Positions 19,272-28,288 of a stretch of 64,000 bases of DNA are shown piece after piece; position 1 is the first letter of the stretch; each line of letters starts with the position of its first letter. The notes beneath the pieces were generated by a model. That model had not been told where the DNA came from, did not search any database, and saw only the letters and a list, made by a program, of their open reading frames with translations. Source of the DNA: CALJFL01 sp047633055 (lineage in GTDB: Bacteria; Pseudomonadota; Gammaproteobacteria; Pseudomonadales; Halieaceae). Where the stretch lies: positions 57,682 to 121,681 of the forward strand of contig JBLIEI010000002.1 of NCBI GenBank assembly GCA_047633055.1. Direction: 5' to 3'. Made by a program: the position numbers and the translations under genes.

Positions 19272-20261
19272 TCAATTATCAGGGTGAGCATCCAACCGAC
19301 TCATCGCGATAAGCCGCGCATAAAGCACCAGTTGCTGAAGAGGCTTACCCTTTCTCAACCCCATTCGCCAGGCGATTTTCAGTCGACTCAACCTTGATGA
19401 TCCAAGTATCTGCACATATTTGGTCAAAGCCTCTGGTATCGAGCCTGCCATGGCGCTTTTTCCCCCCAGTCGTTCGAAGAGAATTTCAGCCTGCTTCACG
19501 GATAAGATGAGCTCGCTATTTCCTTGTTTCCAGAGCGCGGGCCATTGCGCCGGATTGGCGAGCAGGCCGGCTATAGAGTTAGCCCCAATACTATTTTTCG
19601 AATGCTGCCGGTATAACAGAAGCGGCTCTTCAACACACGTTACTTCGCCCACCGCCGACGCCACCAGTGCTAGCCACCAGTCATGCATAGTTGCCGCTTC
19701 GGGGATGGGCAGCGCCAACCTCGCCAGCGAGGCATTAATCGCCATAGCGCAGCCCGGAATACTATTCTGGGTAAAAAATAGCTCTACCGCCGCTGACCCA
19801 GTTTTCCGATCAGCTTGAAATGCAGCTCTTCCAAGTAAGGGCCGCAGACATTCATCGACCAGCTTCGTATCTGAATACACTAACTGCGGCACATCGCCTG
19901 GCTCAAAATAAGACAGCTGTCGCTCTAGTTTGTCTGGTAGCCACACATCGTCCTGGTCACAAAAAAATAGGTAATCTGCAGATTGATCAATAGCTGTAGA
20001 GAGAAGTGACCCAAAACTCCCTACCAGTCCAAGGTGTTGACTGGGGCTCAGCTGCAAAAACCGAATGCGTGAGTCGCCAATAGCTGCCTCTAATATCGCT
20101 ATAGTACCGTCGGTAGAACCGTCATCCCTGACATAAAGTGTCCAATTCTGATGAGATTGCGATCGAATGCTTTCAATTTGCTCCTCGAGGTAGGCATCGC
20201 CATCAAACGTGGAAAGCAAAATTGCTATTGATGCGCCCTCTCGGGCATTTGTATCGATCAT
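19272..20261 (-). CDS. Glycosyltransferase family 2 (rhamnosyltransferase-like)
   Basis: 329 residues. IAILLSTFDGDAYLEEQIES, VRDDGSTDGT, LVGSFGSLL and FFCDQDDVWLPDKL are the ordered motifs of GT2 enzymes of the alpha-1,3-rhamnosyltransferase group (CDQDD being typical). The C-terminal third carries a lone basic helix and no membrane segment. It is a single minus-strand gene, convergent with the GT2 at 17.9 kb, with about 120 bases between the two stops. Confidence 0.85.
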   Translation of the reverse strand: MIDTNAREGASIAILLSTFDGDAYLEEQIESIRSQSHQNWTLYVRDDGSTDGTIAILEAAIGDSRIRFLQLSPSQHLGLVGSFGSLLSTAIDQSADYLFFCDQDDVWLPDKLERQLSYFEPGDVPQLVYSDTKLVDECLRPLLGRAAFQADRKTGSAAVELFFTQNSIPGCAMAINASLARLALPIPEAATMHDWWLALVASAVGEVTCVEEPLLLYRQHSKNSIGANSIAGLLANPAQWPALWKQGNSELILSVKQAEILFERLGGKSAMAGSIPEALTKYVQILGSSRLSRLKIAWRMGLRKGKPLQQLVLYARLIAMSRLDAHPDN

Positions 20262-20632
20262 TCAAGCCAAAGAAAAACAGAAGGTCCCGTTAACCTATTC
20301 AATCCGCTGTGGATGACTACCATTTTACAGCGGGAAGATCTGGGGGTGTGTAAATACGTGGTTTTTTATCCAATCCTTTGCCCTGTAAGGAAGGAATATA
20401 GTTTTTTGGCTTATCGTTTTTATCGCTCAATTTCTTAGCCTATGCTGTAGACGCTAGTGGGTTTAGTTTACAACAATTACTACATTGATTATTCGGTTAA
20501 CAGTAAGAGTTGTCGACCTTGTAAGGAGCGAAGGGCTTTTGTTAGATACTTTGAGTCCAAGTGTACCAAAAATTTGAAACCGCTAGGGATTCAGGCCAAC
20601 ACAAAAGGGGCCGAGTCGCGTACGATCCCGCT
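20262..20632. other. 371-base gap, no recognisable gene
   Basis: The interval between the start of the GT2 gene (minus) and the truncated rsmA (plus) holds AT-rich DNA with several T-runs. No coding frame, terminator or repeat could be supported. It may contain the promoter of the minus-strand GT2 and what is left of the leader of the truncated rsmA. Confidence 0.4.
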
Positions 20633-20766
20633 ATGTCTAAAACACTCGCTAACCACCGGCCACGCAAACGCTTCGGCCAGAACTTCCTGCGCGACCACGA
20701 CGTGGTCGATGCTATTGCAGGCGCCATCGGCCCTGGAGCTGAAGACCACTTGGTGGAAATTGGTCC
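20633..20766 (+). pseudogene. rsmA: Truncated rsmA (5' 45 codons only), divergent from the intact copy
   Basis: From the ATG at 20633 the frame encodes a perfect RsmA N-terminus, with RKRFGQNFLRD and DHLVEIGP, and breaks exactly after that glycine-proline at the left end of the IS6-type element. A hand alignment with the intact RsmA at 56.7 kb gives 30 identical of 45 columns, with no stop or frameshift. The copy is thus not a recent duplicate of the local gene; it looks like an allele of another species brought in with adjacent DNA and then truncated. RsmA dimethylates two adenines of 16S rRNA; this fragment lacks the SAM-binding glycine loop and cannot function. Confidence 0.9.
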
Positions 20767-21567
20767 GTTCTGTCGCAAGCTTTCCCTAAATCGAACATAC
20801 AGCGATTGCCAGGCGCAGTTATCCTATCAGTGCTAATGCGTAAAACTGCTCCCATGCTGGCAGTGAACTTCTATTTTGGCCTTTCTTCAACATCCGCCAA
20901 AGTTCAATTCCGGCAAGAGTTGCTTGTGCAGACCGAAACGATTTGAATCCGAGCATGGATAGGATGATGCGTTTGATAAAACGATGATCTTGCTCATTAA
21001 CATTGTTCAAATATTTGCACTGCCGAATTTTCACTCGCTTGTTTTCATCTACATTGTATTGCTTGATAGCGGCAGTGTTGGCAACGCTTTTGTCGATATT
21101 GATCAAGCTGGGTTTGCCATTGGCGCCGATGGCTTTGTTCAAAAAACGTAAAGCGGCCTTTTTATCGCGCCTGGCGGTCAATAGGAAATCGACCGTGTTG
21201 CCGTGCTTGTCGACGGCGCGATAGAGGTATTTCCAGTCGCCTTTGATTTTGATGTAGGTTTCATCAAAACGCCAGCGCAGGCCGTTCCACTTTTTGTTTT
21301 TACGAAATATCTTCTCGATGCGAGGCGCATAATGTACAACCCAGCGTTGAATGCTGCTGTGATCTACAGCGTAGCCTCGTTCCTGCATCAGCTCCTCCAA
21401 GTCACGATAGCTCAGCGAGTAAGCGACGTACCAGCGCACACATTGTAGAATCATGTCTTGCTGATGATGGCGGCCTTTGAAACTAATCACAATTGATCCA
21501 AGTATTGAAATACTGGTCCCGGGAGTATAGCGTAGCGCAGCAGTACTGATGATTTCGCGACAGAACC
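20767..21567 (-). mobile_element. IS6-family insertion sequence
   Basis: The ends are imperfect inverted repeats: GTTCTGTCGC at 20767-20776 and its complement GCGACAGAAC with its last bases at about 21557-21566, resembling the GGTTCTGTCGCAAA-type ends of the IS6/IS26 group. The element is about 800 bases and carries one transposase gene on the minus strand. No 8-base target duplication is visible (TTGGTCC-like on the left, TGAAGCCG on the right), which fits a later deletion or recombination at one end, as IS6 elements often cause. Its left end truncates rsmA; its right end lies 64 bases before ugd copy 2. Confidence 0.85.
20819..21490 (-). CDS. IS6-family DDE transposase
   Basis: The start was placed at the GTG at 21490, giving ISFKGRHHQQDMILQCVRWY, the standard N-terminus of IS6 transposases; the longer open frame runs out past the element's end. 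The protein of 223 residues contains LSYRDLEELMQERGYAVDHS, the RWRFDETYIKIKGDW segment with the first catalytic Asp, NIDKSVAN around the second (usually a TDKA-like sequence), and NNVNEQDHRFIKRI with the catalytic Glu/Asp-Arg. It looks complete and may be active, causing replicative transposition and adjacent deletions. Confidence 0.88.
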   Translation of the reverse strand: MISFKGRHHQQDMILQCVRWYVAYSLSYRDLEELMQERGYAVDHSSIQRWVVHYAPRIEKIFRKNKKWNGLRWRFDETYIKIKGDWKYLYRAVDKHGNTVDFLLTARRDKKAALRFLNKAIGANGKPSLINIDKSVANTAAIKQYNVDENKRVKIRQCKYLNNVNEQDHRFIKRIILSMLGFKSFRSAQATLAGIELWRMLKKGQNRSSLPAWEQFYALALIG

Positions 21568-21630
21568 TGAAGCCGCGATGGCGGAAGATTTCTGTGATTC
21601 TTATCCCTATCAACAAAGTGACTTCAAACT

Positions 21631-23001
21631 ATGAATATCAGTATTATCGGTAGCGGCTATGTAGGGTTGGTTCAGGCCGCAGTGTTCGCGGATGTGGGCC
21701 ATCGCGTGGTTTGCATGGATGTAGATAAAAGCCGTATTGACCGATTAAATGACTGTGAAGTTCCTTTTTATGAGCCGGGCCTCGAGACGCTGGTAAAAAG
21801 CGGGCTGGCGAGTGGCTTGCTGTCATTTACAGCAGATGCCGAAGCGACCGTCACGGCCAGCGATTACCTCTTTGTTTGCGTGGGCACCCCTGAAGATATC
21901 GACGGGGCTGCCGACCTGAAATACGTGCTTCAGGTTGCTCAAACCATCGGCGAACGAATGAATACAAGCAAGGTGGTAATTAACAAATCCACAGTCCCTG
22001 TAGGCACTGCAGATCAGGTTAAAGCTATCATAGCGAAAGCCATTGAGGCCCGGGGGAAGTCCTTCGAGATAGACGTCGTCTCCAACCCCGAATTCCTCAA
22101 GGAAGGCTCGGCGGTAGGTGACTGTCAAATGCCTGATCGTATTATTCTTGGTACCGATTCAAAACCGGCGGAAGCGGGTCTGAGGAAGATATATCAGGCC
22201 TTTAACCGCAATCATGAAAAAATTCTGATGATGGATGCCCGCAGCGCCGAAATGACAAAGTATGCGGCCAACGCATTCCTGGCAACCAAGATAAGCTTTA
22301 TGAACGAGATGGCCAGTATCGCCGAAGTCACCGGAGCAGACATTGAAGATGTGCGGTTGGGCATAGGTTCAGATCCCAGAATTGGGTTTCAATTCATCTA
22401 CCCCGGTTGTGGCTATGGCGGCGCCTGTTTTCCTAAGGACGTACGCGCCCTGCAACACCTGGCAACAGAAAACCGCTACGACTCCTCTATCATCAATGCC
22501 GTAGACCAAACCAATCAACGTCAAAAAGAAAAATTGGGCCAGCGTATACTGAGCCGCCTGGGCAGCGATCTTACCGGCAAAACGATTGCTATCTGGGGCC
22601 TGTCATTCAAGCCAAACACAGATGATATGCGCGAGGCACCGAGCCGATCAGTAATGGAAACAGTGTGGAATCACGGGGGCAGTATTAAGGCCTACGACCC
22701 ACAGGCCAACGCTGCCTGTCTGGAAATCTATGGAGAACGAGCGGACCTTACGCTAACCGACACCAAAGAAGATGCGCTGACTGATGCCGATGCCCTGGTA
22801 ATCTGCACAGAATGGCGGACCTTCCGCTCCCCTGATTTCGGGGTAATGATGCAGGAACTTAAGCAACCTATCATTTTTGATGGTCGCAATTTATATGACC
22901 CGAGTCAGCTCTCGGCAATCGGTCTGGAATACTACGGTATTGGTCGTGGATTATCGCTAAATTTGCCGGTTACCCAGATTCCCGGAACCGCTCCAAGCTG
23001 A
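21631..23001 (+). CDS. ugd: UDP-glucose 6-dehydrogenase (Pseudomonas-type), copy 2
   Basis: 456 residues, clearly paralogous to copy 1 at 11.4 kb over the whole length: GSGYVGLVQAAVFADVGH at residues 7-24, SATVPVG-like substrate loop, catalytic Cys in GCGYGGACFPKD, and WGLSFKPNTDDMREAP in the C-terminal domain. It would make UDP-glucuronate. It begins 64 bases right of the IS end, so its present promoter may be partly IS-derived. It is followed by a dead ATPase gene on the other strand. Keeping two intact copies in one island suggests that each came with its own polysaccharide module. Confidence 0.88.
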   Translation: MNISIIGSGYVGLVQAAVFADVGHRVVCMDVDKSRIDRLNDCEVPFYEPGLETLVKSGLASGLLSFTADAEATVTASDYLFVCVGTPEDIDGAADLKYVLQVAQTIGERMNTSKVVINKSTVPVGTADQVKAIIAKAIEARGKSFEIDVVSNPEFLKEGSAVGDCQMPDRIILGTDSKPAEAGLRKIYQAFNRNHEKILMMDARSAEMTKYAANAFLATKISFMNEMASIAEVTGADIEDVRLGIGSDPRIGFQFIYPGCGYGGACFPKDVRALQHLATENRYDSSIINAVDQTNQRQKEKLGQRILSRLGSDLTGKTIAIWGLSFKPNTDDMREAPSRSVMETVWNHGGSIKAYDPQANAACLEIYGERADLTLTDTKEDALTDADALVICTEWRTFRSPDFGVMMQELKQPIIFDGRNLYDPSQLSAIGLEYYGIGRGLSLNLPVTQIPGTAPS

Positions 23002-23116
23002 CTCAGGAGATCGGCGTATTCCTTTTCATTTCACCCGGAATGCGTATTTTCTTCCTTACTTCATAGGGTTATGATTATTCGCCTGGGCTGATACCCTGTT
23101 CAAATATGTTTCAAGA

Positions 23117-23730
23117 TCAGGCTGAACAAAGTTTTTCCATAAGCCGTGGCAAAGATATGATCTTTATCTGTTTACCCACAGGAAACTCATCCTCACCGCC
23201 GTAAAGAATGTATTTGTGTGTTGCGCCGAGATCATCACAGGTTTGGCTATAGTGGTTGCCGATTTTAGGCGCAACTCCGTACTTGATCTCTACAGCCCAG
23301 ACTTCAGACGACGGCATAGTCCACAGCCGGCGCAACCTTGCTGCGGGAACACGAAAACCCATTTGCGGAATGTCACGCTCAAGATAAGTGCGAATCAGGT
23401 TTTCAAGCCAGTCCATAGCGACATCATCATCGGCTGTCAGATAGCTATCCGGAAAAGATCCCCTTAGCCAAAGGGTCTGCCGATTCTGCTGGTCACCATT
23501 GATCACAGCGATGTTCAGACCGCTCATTTCGATATCACTAATTCGACCTGCCAGGCTTTCCGAAGACTGACGCATCAAATCCATTAATGCCGACCCAAGC
23601 GGCAAGAGCTGCCCCCCTGTACGACCCTGCTCCCGGTTTTTATCGACAAAGCCCCGTAGCACGGCGAACAATTCCGGGCTTCGTTGTATTTCATCCAGAA
23701 TAACCAGCTTATCTGTGTGAGCGTTTAAAC
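23117..23730 (-). pseudogene. DUF4143/AAA ATPase remnant
   Basis: The 5' part encodes KLVILDEIQRSPELFAVLRG, the Walker B region of the widespread AAA ATPases with a C-terminal DUF4143 nuclease-like domain. The Walker A half is missing. After LARLRRLWTM-like sequence, an internal deletion joins directly to the C-terminal VWAVEIKYGVAP motif with the Glu-x-Lys of the nuclease-like fold. The frame reads through the last 184 codons, but the ATPase core is gone. The cellular role of the family is poorly defined. Its presence reflects insertion and decay between ugd copy 2 and wzt copy 2. Confidence 0.75.
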
Positions 23731-23830
23731 GTCACCGCTGTCACCAAACACCTTGCTCAGGTTGGTGATCAAGGCGTCTTCGTGGGGCATCAAAGTTAAA
23801 CTGCGTGCGGCGACTTCGAATTACAGCGAC

Positions 23831-24544
23831 TTAAGACGGTTTGATGGAGTTGCGGTAACCTTCTAGCACAACTCCGGGGTCGCCCTCGAGTTTAACTTTC
23901 CCCTGATCCAGCCACACTACGCGATCGCAAAGTGCCTGTATTTGCTGGTCGGAATGTGACACGAAGACAACGGTTTGATCACCGCGAATACGCTCTTGCA
24001 TGGCACGTTGGGCCTTTTGTTTGAACTGCGCATCGCCAACACTGAGTACTTCGTCTATCAACAGGACATCGACATGGGTCAACAGAGCAGTGGTAAACCC
24101 AAGTCGTGACCGCATCCCCGAGGAATAGGTTTTAACCGGCTCTTCGAATGAATCTCCCAGACCAGAAAACTCCTTGATTTCCTCCAGGTATCCCATCGCC
24201 TGCTTAATAGTGGCACCTTGCAAAACAGCGGCCAATTTTGCGTTATCACGACCGCTCAATTCTCCCTTGAACCCCAACCCTATCGATAGCAATGCCGAGG
24301 ATTTTCCCGGTTGCGTCGTCACCGCTCCGGAAGTCGGGGCCAGAATTTCCGCCATGATTCTCAATGTGGTTGTTTTGCCGACACCGTTTCGACCGATAAT
24401 CCCCAGGGTTTCATTTTCATAGAGCTTCAACGAAACATCATCGAGAATATGATGAATGCCATTGTCAAAAGTGCCCTTGCTGGATTCAAAACTCAGACTC
24501 ACATTATGTAACTCCACCATGACCTGCTGATGATCCTCCGCCAT
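23831..24544 (-). CDS. wzt: ABC polysaccharide exporter ATPase Wzt/KpsT type, copy 2
   Basis: 237 residues with all nucleotide-binding motifs: Walker A GRNGVGKTTT, signature TYSSGMRSRLGF, Walker B VLLIDE followed by VLSVGDAQF, and H-loop VFVSHSDQQ. It lacks a C-terminal sugar-binding domain, like copy 1. Its ATG overlaps the wzm stop by one base (TGATG). It resembles copy 1 closely along its length; with the pair at 5.7 kb this makes three related exporter sets, one of them dead. Confidence 0.9.
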   Translation of the reverse strand: MAEDHQQVMVELHNVSLSFESSKGTFDNGIHHILDDVSLKLYENETLGIIGRNGVGKTTTLRIMAEILAPTSGAVTTQPGKSSALLSIGLGFKGELSGRDNAKLAAVLQGATIKQAMGYLEEIKEFSGLGDSFEEPVKTYSSGMRSRLGFTTALLTHVDVLLIDEVLSVGDAQFKQKAQRAMQERIRGDQTVVFVSHSDQQIQALCDRVVWLDQGKVKLEGDPGVVLEGYRNSIKPS

Positions 24545-25323
24545 CAGGTGAGCACCTTGAGCGCCAGATATTGGCTCTTACGCCGCATGAAACTGACCAT
24601 GGCGGCAATGATCACTGCAGCCCCAAGTCCAATCTTCAACAGGTGTAACAAATCCGGCGCGCTCTGGCGCATCAACACCTGGCGATGCGCGTCTAATATA
24701 AACGCCATCGGGTTAAGATTAAGAATAAGCTCAATCTTCTCCGGATCACCAAGTTCGCGGATGTCCCAAAAAATTCCAGAAGTGAACAGCAGAAACATCA
24801 TGCCAAGTGGAATAAACTTACTGAAATCGCGCACCCAACAAACCAGACAAGCGCCAACGAAAGAGCATGCGACGATCATTAGGTAGTAGACAAACGCAAC
24901 TGGCAGCAACCAGAGCCAAGCTAAGCCAACCGGATAGCCAGCGAGAGCGAGGCCAACACCTAATAGAGTATATACGGCCATCTGCCGATAAACGCCTTCC
25001 TGAATAGCCGCCATTGGGAAAAGGCTTTTTGGCACGTTGATCTTGCCAATCAAACTGTTATTGGCTGCGATGCTATTTGACGCTTGACCTACCGATTTTG
25101 AGAACCAGATAAAGGCAAATTTCCCGCAGGCGAGGAAAATAATGAAATCGCCGCCGCGGCGAGTTGATTCGAGAATCAGGTTAAAGACGACAAAAAAAAC
25201 GGCCACCCAGAGAAGCGGCTCCAGGAACCACCACAGCACCCCCAGCTTGTACCTTGAGGCTTCGGCTTTAAGTAGCATGCGAGCCTGAAGGTCGACTGCG
25301 CGTATGTAATGAGAGAGTGTCAT
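24544..25323 (-). CDS. wzm: ABC polysaccharide exporter permease Wzm/KpsM type, copy 2
   Basis: 259 residues, six membrane helices, family segments EASRYKLGVLWWFLEPLLW near the N-terminus, SKSVGQASNSI after helix 2 and FTSGIFWDIREL between helices 4 and 5. It is coupled to wzt copy 2. It should pass a finished lipid-linked polymer through the inner membrane. No outer-membrane export gene (wza, kpsD) or lipid A ligase is seen in the window, so the final location of the polymer is open. A gap of about 260 bases separates its start from the divergent membrane-protein pseudogene. Confidence 0.88.
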   Translation of the reverse strand: MTLSHYIRAVDLQARMLLKAEASRYKLGVLWWFLEPLLWVAVFFVVFNLILESTRRGGDFIIFLACGKFAFIWFSKSVGQASNSIAANNSLIGKINVPKSLFPMAAIQEGVYRQMAVYTLLGVGLALAGYPVGLAWLWLLPVAFVYYLMIVACSFVGACLVCWVRDFSKFIPLGMMFLLFTSGIFWDIRELGDPEKIELILNLNPMAFILDAHRQVLMRQSAPDLLHLLKIGLGAAVIIAAMVSFMRRKSQYLALKVLT

Positions 25324-25584
25324 AGCTGTTGTTTATTCATGACCGAGAAGATTTTAATATTATCGTAACCGTTCCACATTTTAGCAGGTTAGGCCGTGGA
25401 CAAGAAAGCGAGTCGACCCTGAAGTCGTTTTGGTTGTACCAAAAAAGCCAAATTCCGTTGACGCAGACGGCTAAACACTGCCCCTTAACGCAACATCAGC
25501 TGCGAATACGCTGGTTGCAGGTTTACCGCTACTGCGACACCCAATATCCTGTCGATGATTGATAACAATGATATAAGCTTCACT

Positions 25585-27050
25585 ATGGAATTCGTCCGAC
25601 TTTTCGCTAGCTTGGCACTTCCTTGGCTGGGTGCCTTTTGCTGGCTGGCGGTGCTGGAGAGAAAATTCAATCCGCACCCCCCCCCCGATCTGGCGCGGCA
25701 AGTGGCTTATGCTCTGTTCCTAGGCTTGGCTGGCGTCCAAGCTCTGGTATTGATCGTTCACCGGCTTACCGGGTCTGTGGACTTCTGGCCCATTCTAGAC
25801 ATACTTTTCCTTCTGAGTGTCCCCGGGGCTTTGCTATTCCTGTCTTCCGCCTCTCCACTCCAGAAGCCTTACAAAGCAAAATAGCCCGACCAGTGCTATA
25901 TCCACTGCCTTATTTGGGGTTTTTTGTTGCTTGGCTGCGCTGCATCTGCTGTTTGCGTCTATCGAAATAATCTATCGCCCCATATTCCCATGGGATGCCT
26001 GGCTAAACTGGATGTATCGCGCCAAAGCCTGGTTTTATGTTGGCAGCATTTTGCCCATGGATGCGCCTGCAACCTGCATCAGCGAAAATGCGACAGCGAA
26101 ATACAACGTAGCGGGGCATAACTATCCCAGCTTTCCGTCCATTATTGCGCTTTGGGCGTCTACCGCACCGGGCCGATGGAGCGAAACTCTGGTTAACCGT
26201 CCCGTGCTGTTGTGTGGGCTCGCGATGCCACTGGGACTCTACGGGCAGTGTCGCGAGTTGGAAATACCCCGCTGGCTCGCCGCATTCTCGGCCTACCTCC
26301 TGCTCTCTATTCCTCTTGTGGGCAACCATCTCGCTCTGGCGGGACAGGCTGACGGTTGGATGATGGAGTTCACCGGGTTAGGTTTCACAGCCTTACTGGT
26401 GGGCTTAGTCAGCGCGAGTCGCTTTCAAATCGCTCTCGGATTTACCATGGTCGCGTTGGCCATCGGGATAAAAAACGAAGGGTTGCCTGGCTACTTCTCG
26501 GGATAACTACGGTAGTCATCGTAAACGCCCCACGCATCGCGATAGCAGCGAGCAGTTTGGCATTGGCCGTTGCGATGACGGCATGGCTGACAGGTGTTTA
26601 TTACCTCGATCTAGCCATGCTCGGCGGCCTGGACATCGCAGACGGTCAAATGCACATCCCTTTTGTGGGTAGCCAGACGCTCCACAGTTTTTACTTGTGG
26701 GATGACTATCCTATCAACTTCTTTGAGAGTGGCTCATGGAACCTGCTCTGGTACCTCATCGCATCCTCTTTTTTGTGGTTACTTTTTTCGCGTGCCAGCA
26801 TCACTCGCCGATCAATTTTCAGTCTGCTAGTACTTATTGCCGGCAGTCAGCTTCTTATTTTCGCAGGCACCGAGCACGGCCAGTGGGCTAAGGAATGGAC
26901 AGCAATCAACCGTCTACCCCTACATTTTGCCCCAGCTCTGGTTCTCTGCCTGGCCTTAGTTGCGCAATTATGGCTAAAGAGGTCTGCTGAGGCACCCCAA
27001 ATGGGTATTCATTGGGGATCTCCATTCGGACGATGGGCCACTCTGGGCTC
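25585..27050 (+). pseudogene. Decayed polytopic membrane protein, homologue of the gene at 33.1 kb
   Basis: The ATG at 25585 opens MEFVRLFASLALPWLGAFCW and runs in one frame to a stop at 25884, then continues in a second frame (to 26506) and a third (to about 27000). The second frame carries IIYRPIFPWDAWLNWMYRAK, the counterpart of WLRPIFGWDAWDAWVPKT in the intact protein at 33077-34561. At least two frameshifts, near 25870 and 26490, break it. The intact relative is probably a GT-C-type membrane glycosyltransferase, and so was this protein before decay. Confidence 0.75.
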
Positions 27051-27055
27051 CACCC

Positions 27056-28288
27056 GTGCTCGCTCTGGTGCTTACTTGTGCTGGCACAGCGTGGCACCTC
27101 AACTCCATCGGCACCAAAACTGAGGGCAGCGCCCGGGCCTTCGGATCAGCGGAATTACGTGTGATGGCAGGTGATGGACACCGCGCTGGCGAGCAGGGCA
27201 TCGTCAGCCAATATGACAACAATATCGCCGTGATTTCGACGGGCACCGTGCACATTGATGCGGACAAACTGAAAATACTACAGGTGATCACTGGGGGAGA
27301 CAATACGCGCTCAGCCCGCTTCTTCTGCCGACCAAGGAACAATCCCGAGGCTCTACAATCTATCGATCTGGGCGGTAGGGGGACCTCACTGGACAGTCTG
27401 GACACCAAACCCGGCTGGCAGGGAATCATAAGCGAGGTAGGTATCTTATTTTACGAGGATGGCGATAGGCCCGCTAGCTATAGCCTTATCAGGTTGTCAC
27501 CTTTCACGCTCGCCGGACAACTGAAAGTACTTGCCAACGAATGGCTGGCCATAGACCGCTGGAGCCAGAAACCAGCACATTTCTTGACAACGAATACACA
27601 AGAAAAAGTCACTCCCCTGACAACGCTAATCGCAATCTGGATGAGCCTGGCATGGGCCTGGCATGGGCATGGGCCTGGCATGGGCCTGGCATGGGCATGG
27701 GCCTGGCATGGGCATGGGCCTGGCATGGGCCTGGCATGGGCCTAGCATGGACCTTGGTGATTATAATGAATTGGAGGTCGAAGCGTATTCCCGCAGCCAT
27801 TATTAGCATCTCCATCGTGGGCTGGATTGGCGCAGGCTTCCCTTGGAGCAACCACGTAATGGGCAATGGCGTACTACAAAGACCCTTCTATATCACACCT
27901 GGATATGGGCAATGACGAGGCCATAAGCGAACTTACCGACCAAACGCTGGCGCTGGTCGAGGGGACAGCACAGGTTCTAATATGGACGCTTCAGCCGGAG
28001 TTGCATTTCGCGAACCTGCGGGCCAAGTACCTGCTGTTGCCGCTGCCGTCATACACTTTTACGGGCAATGCAAAATCATTTCCGGTTGGCAAGACCAACT
28101 ATATTCTAGCCATACGGCAACAATATCTGGCACAAGGTCAACGGCCCAGATCAGCTCAGGCAATCGTAAAAGAAATTGAAGAGCGCCACGCTGTGCAGGT
28201 GCTAACCATAATTGATCTGGAAGCTGGCGTACTACTAAAGATTTTAGACCAAAACCAGCTAGTATTGATTGACGGTTCTACTCTGTGA
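27056..28288 (+). pseudogene. Decayed membrane protein, homologue of the gene at 31.8 kb, with minisatellite
   Basis: The GTG-started frame at 27056 resembles the 437-residue protein at 31764-33077. It has SLIRLSPFTLAGQLKVLANE where the other has NALSVEPFSNAGMLEAIWGE, then a Trp-rich membrane segment. That segment is overrun by the repeat array at 27646-27750, after which the homologous sequence resumes in another frame (SKRIPAAIISISIVGWIGAG) and changes frame again near 27866 to finish as a match to the C-terminal domain. At least two frame breaks make it a pseudogene. The pair stands in the order 33-kb-type then 31-kb-type, the reverse of the intact pair. Confidence 0.72.
27646..27750 (+). 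repeat. Minisatellite of 11-base and 6-base units
   Basis: Eight copies of CCTGGCATGGG (the last with one change) are interspersed with three copies of CATGGG, with no other sequence between them. An 11-base change shifts the reading frame, a 6-base change does not. The array lies inside the decayed membrane-protein gene at the site of a hydrophobic helix. The intact homologue at 32.4-32.5 kb has no repeat there. Confidence 0.92.

Noticed and set aside
20457..20789. 110-codon frame over the rsmA stub
   Set aside because: Runs in another frame through the conserved rsmA start and contains no known motif.
20819..21616. Full 265-codon frame as the transposase
   Set aside because: The first 42 codons extend beyond the IS right end and do not match IS6 transposases; the GTG at 21490 gives the normal start.
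27371..27386. GGGCGGTAGGGG as a second ops element
   Set aside because: Lies inside former coding sequence and lacks the TG of the ops consensus.
27646..27750. The repeat array as a CRISPR
   Set aside because: Units of 11 and 6 bases without unique spacers; not a CRISPR.
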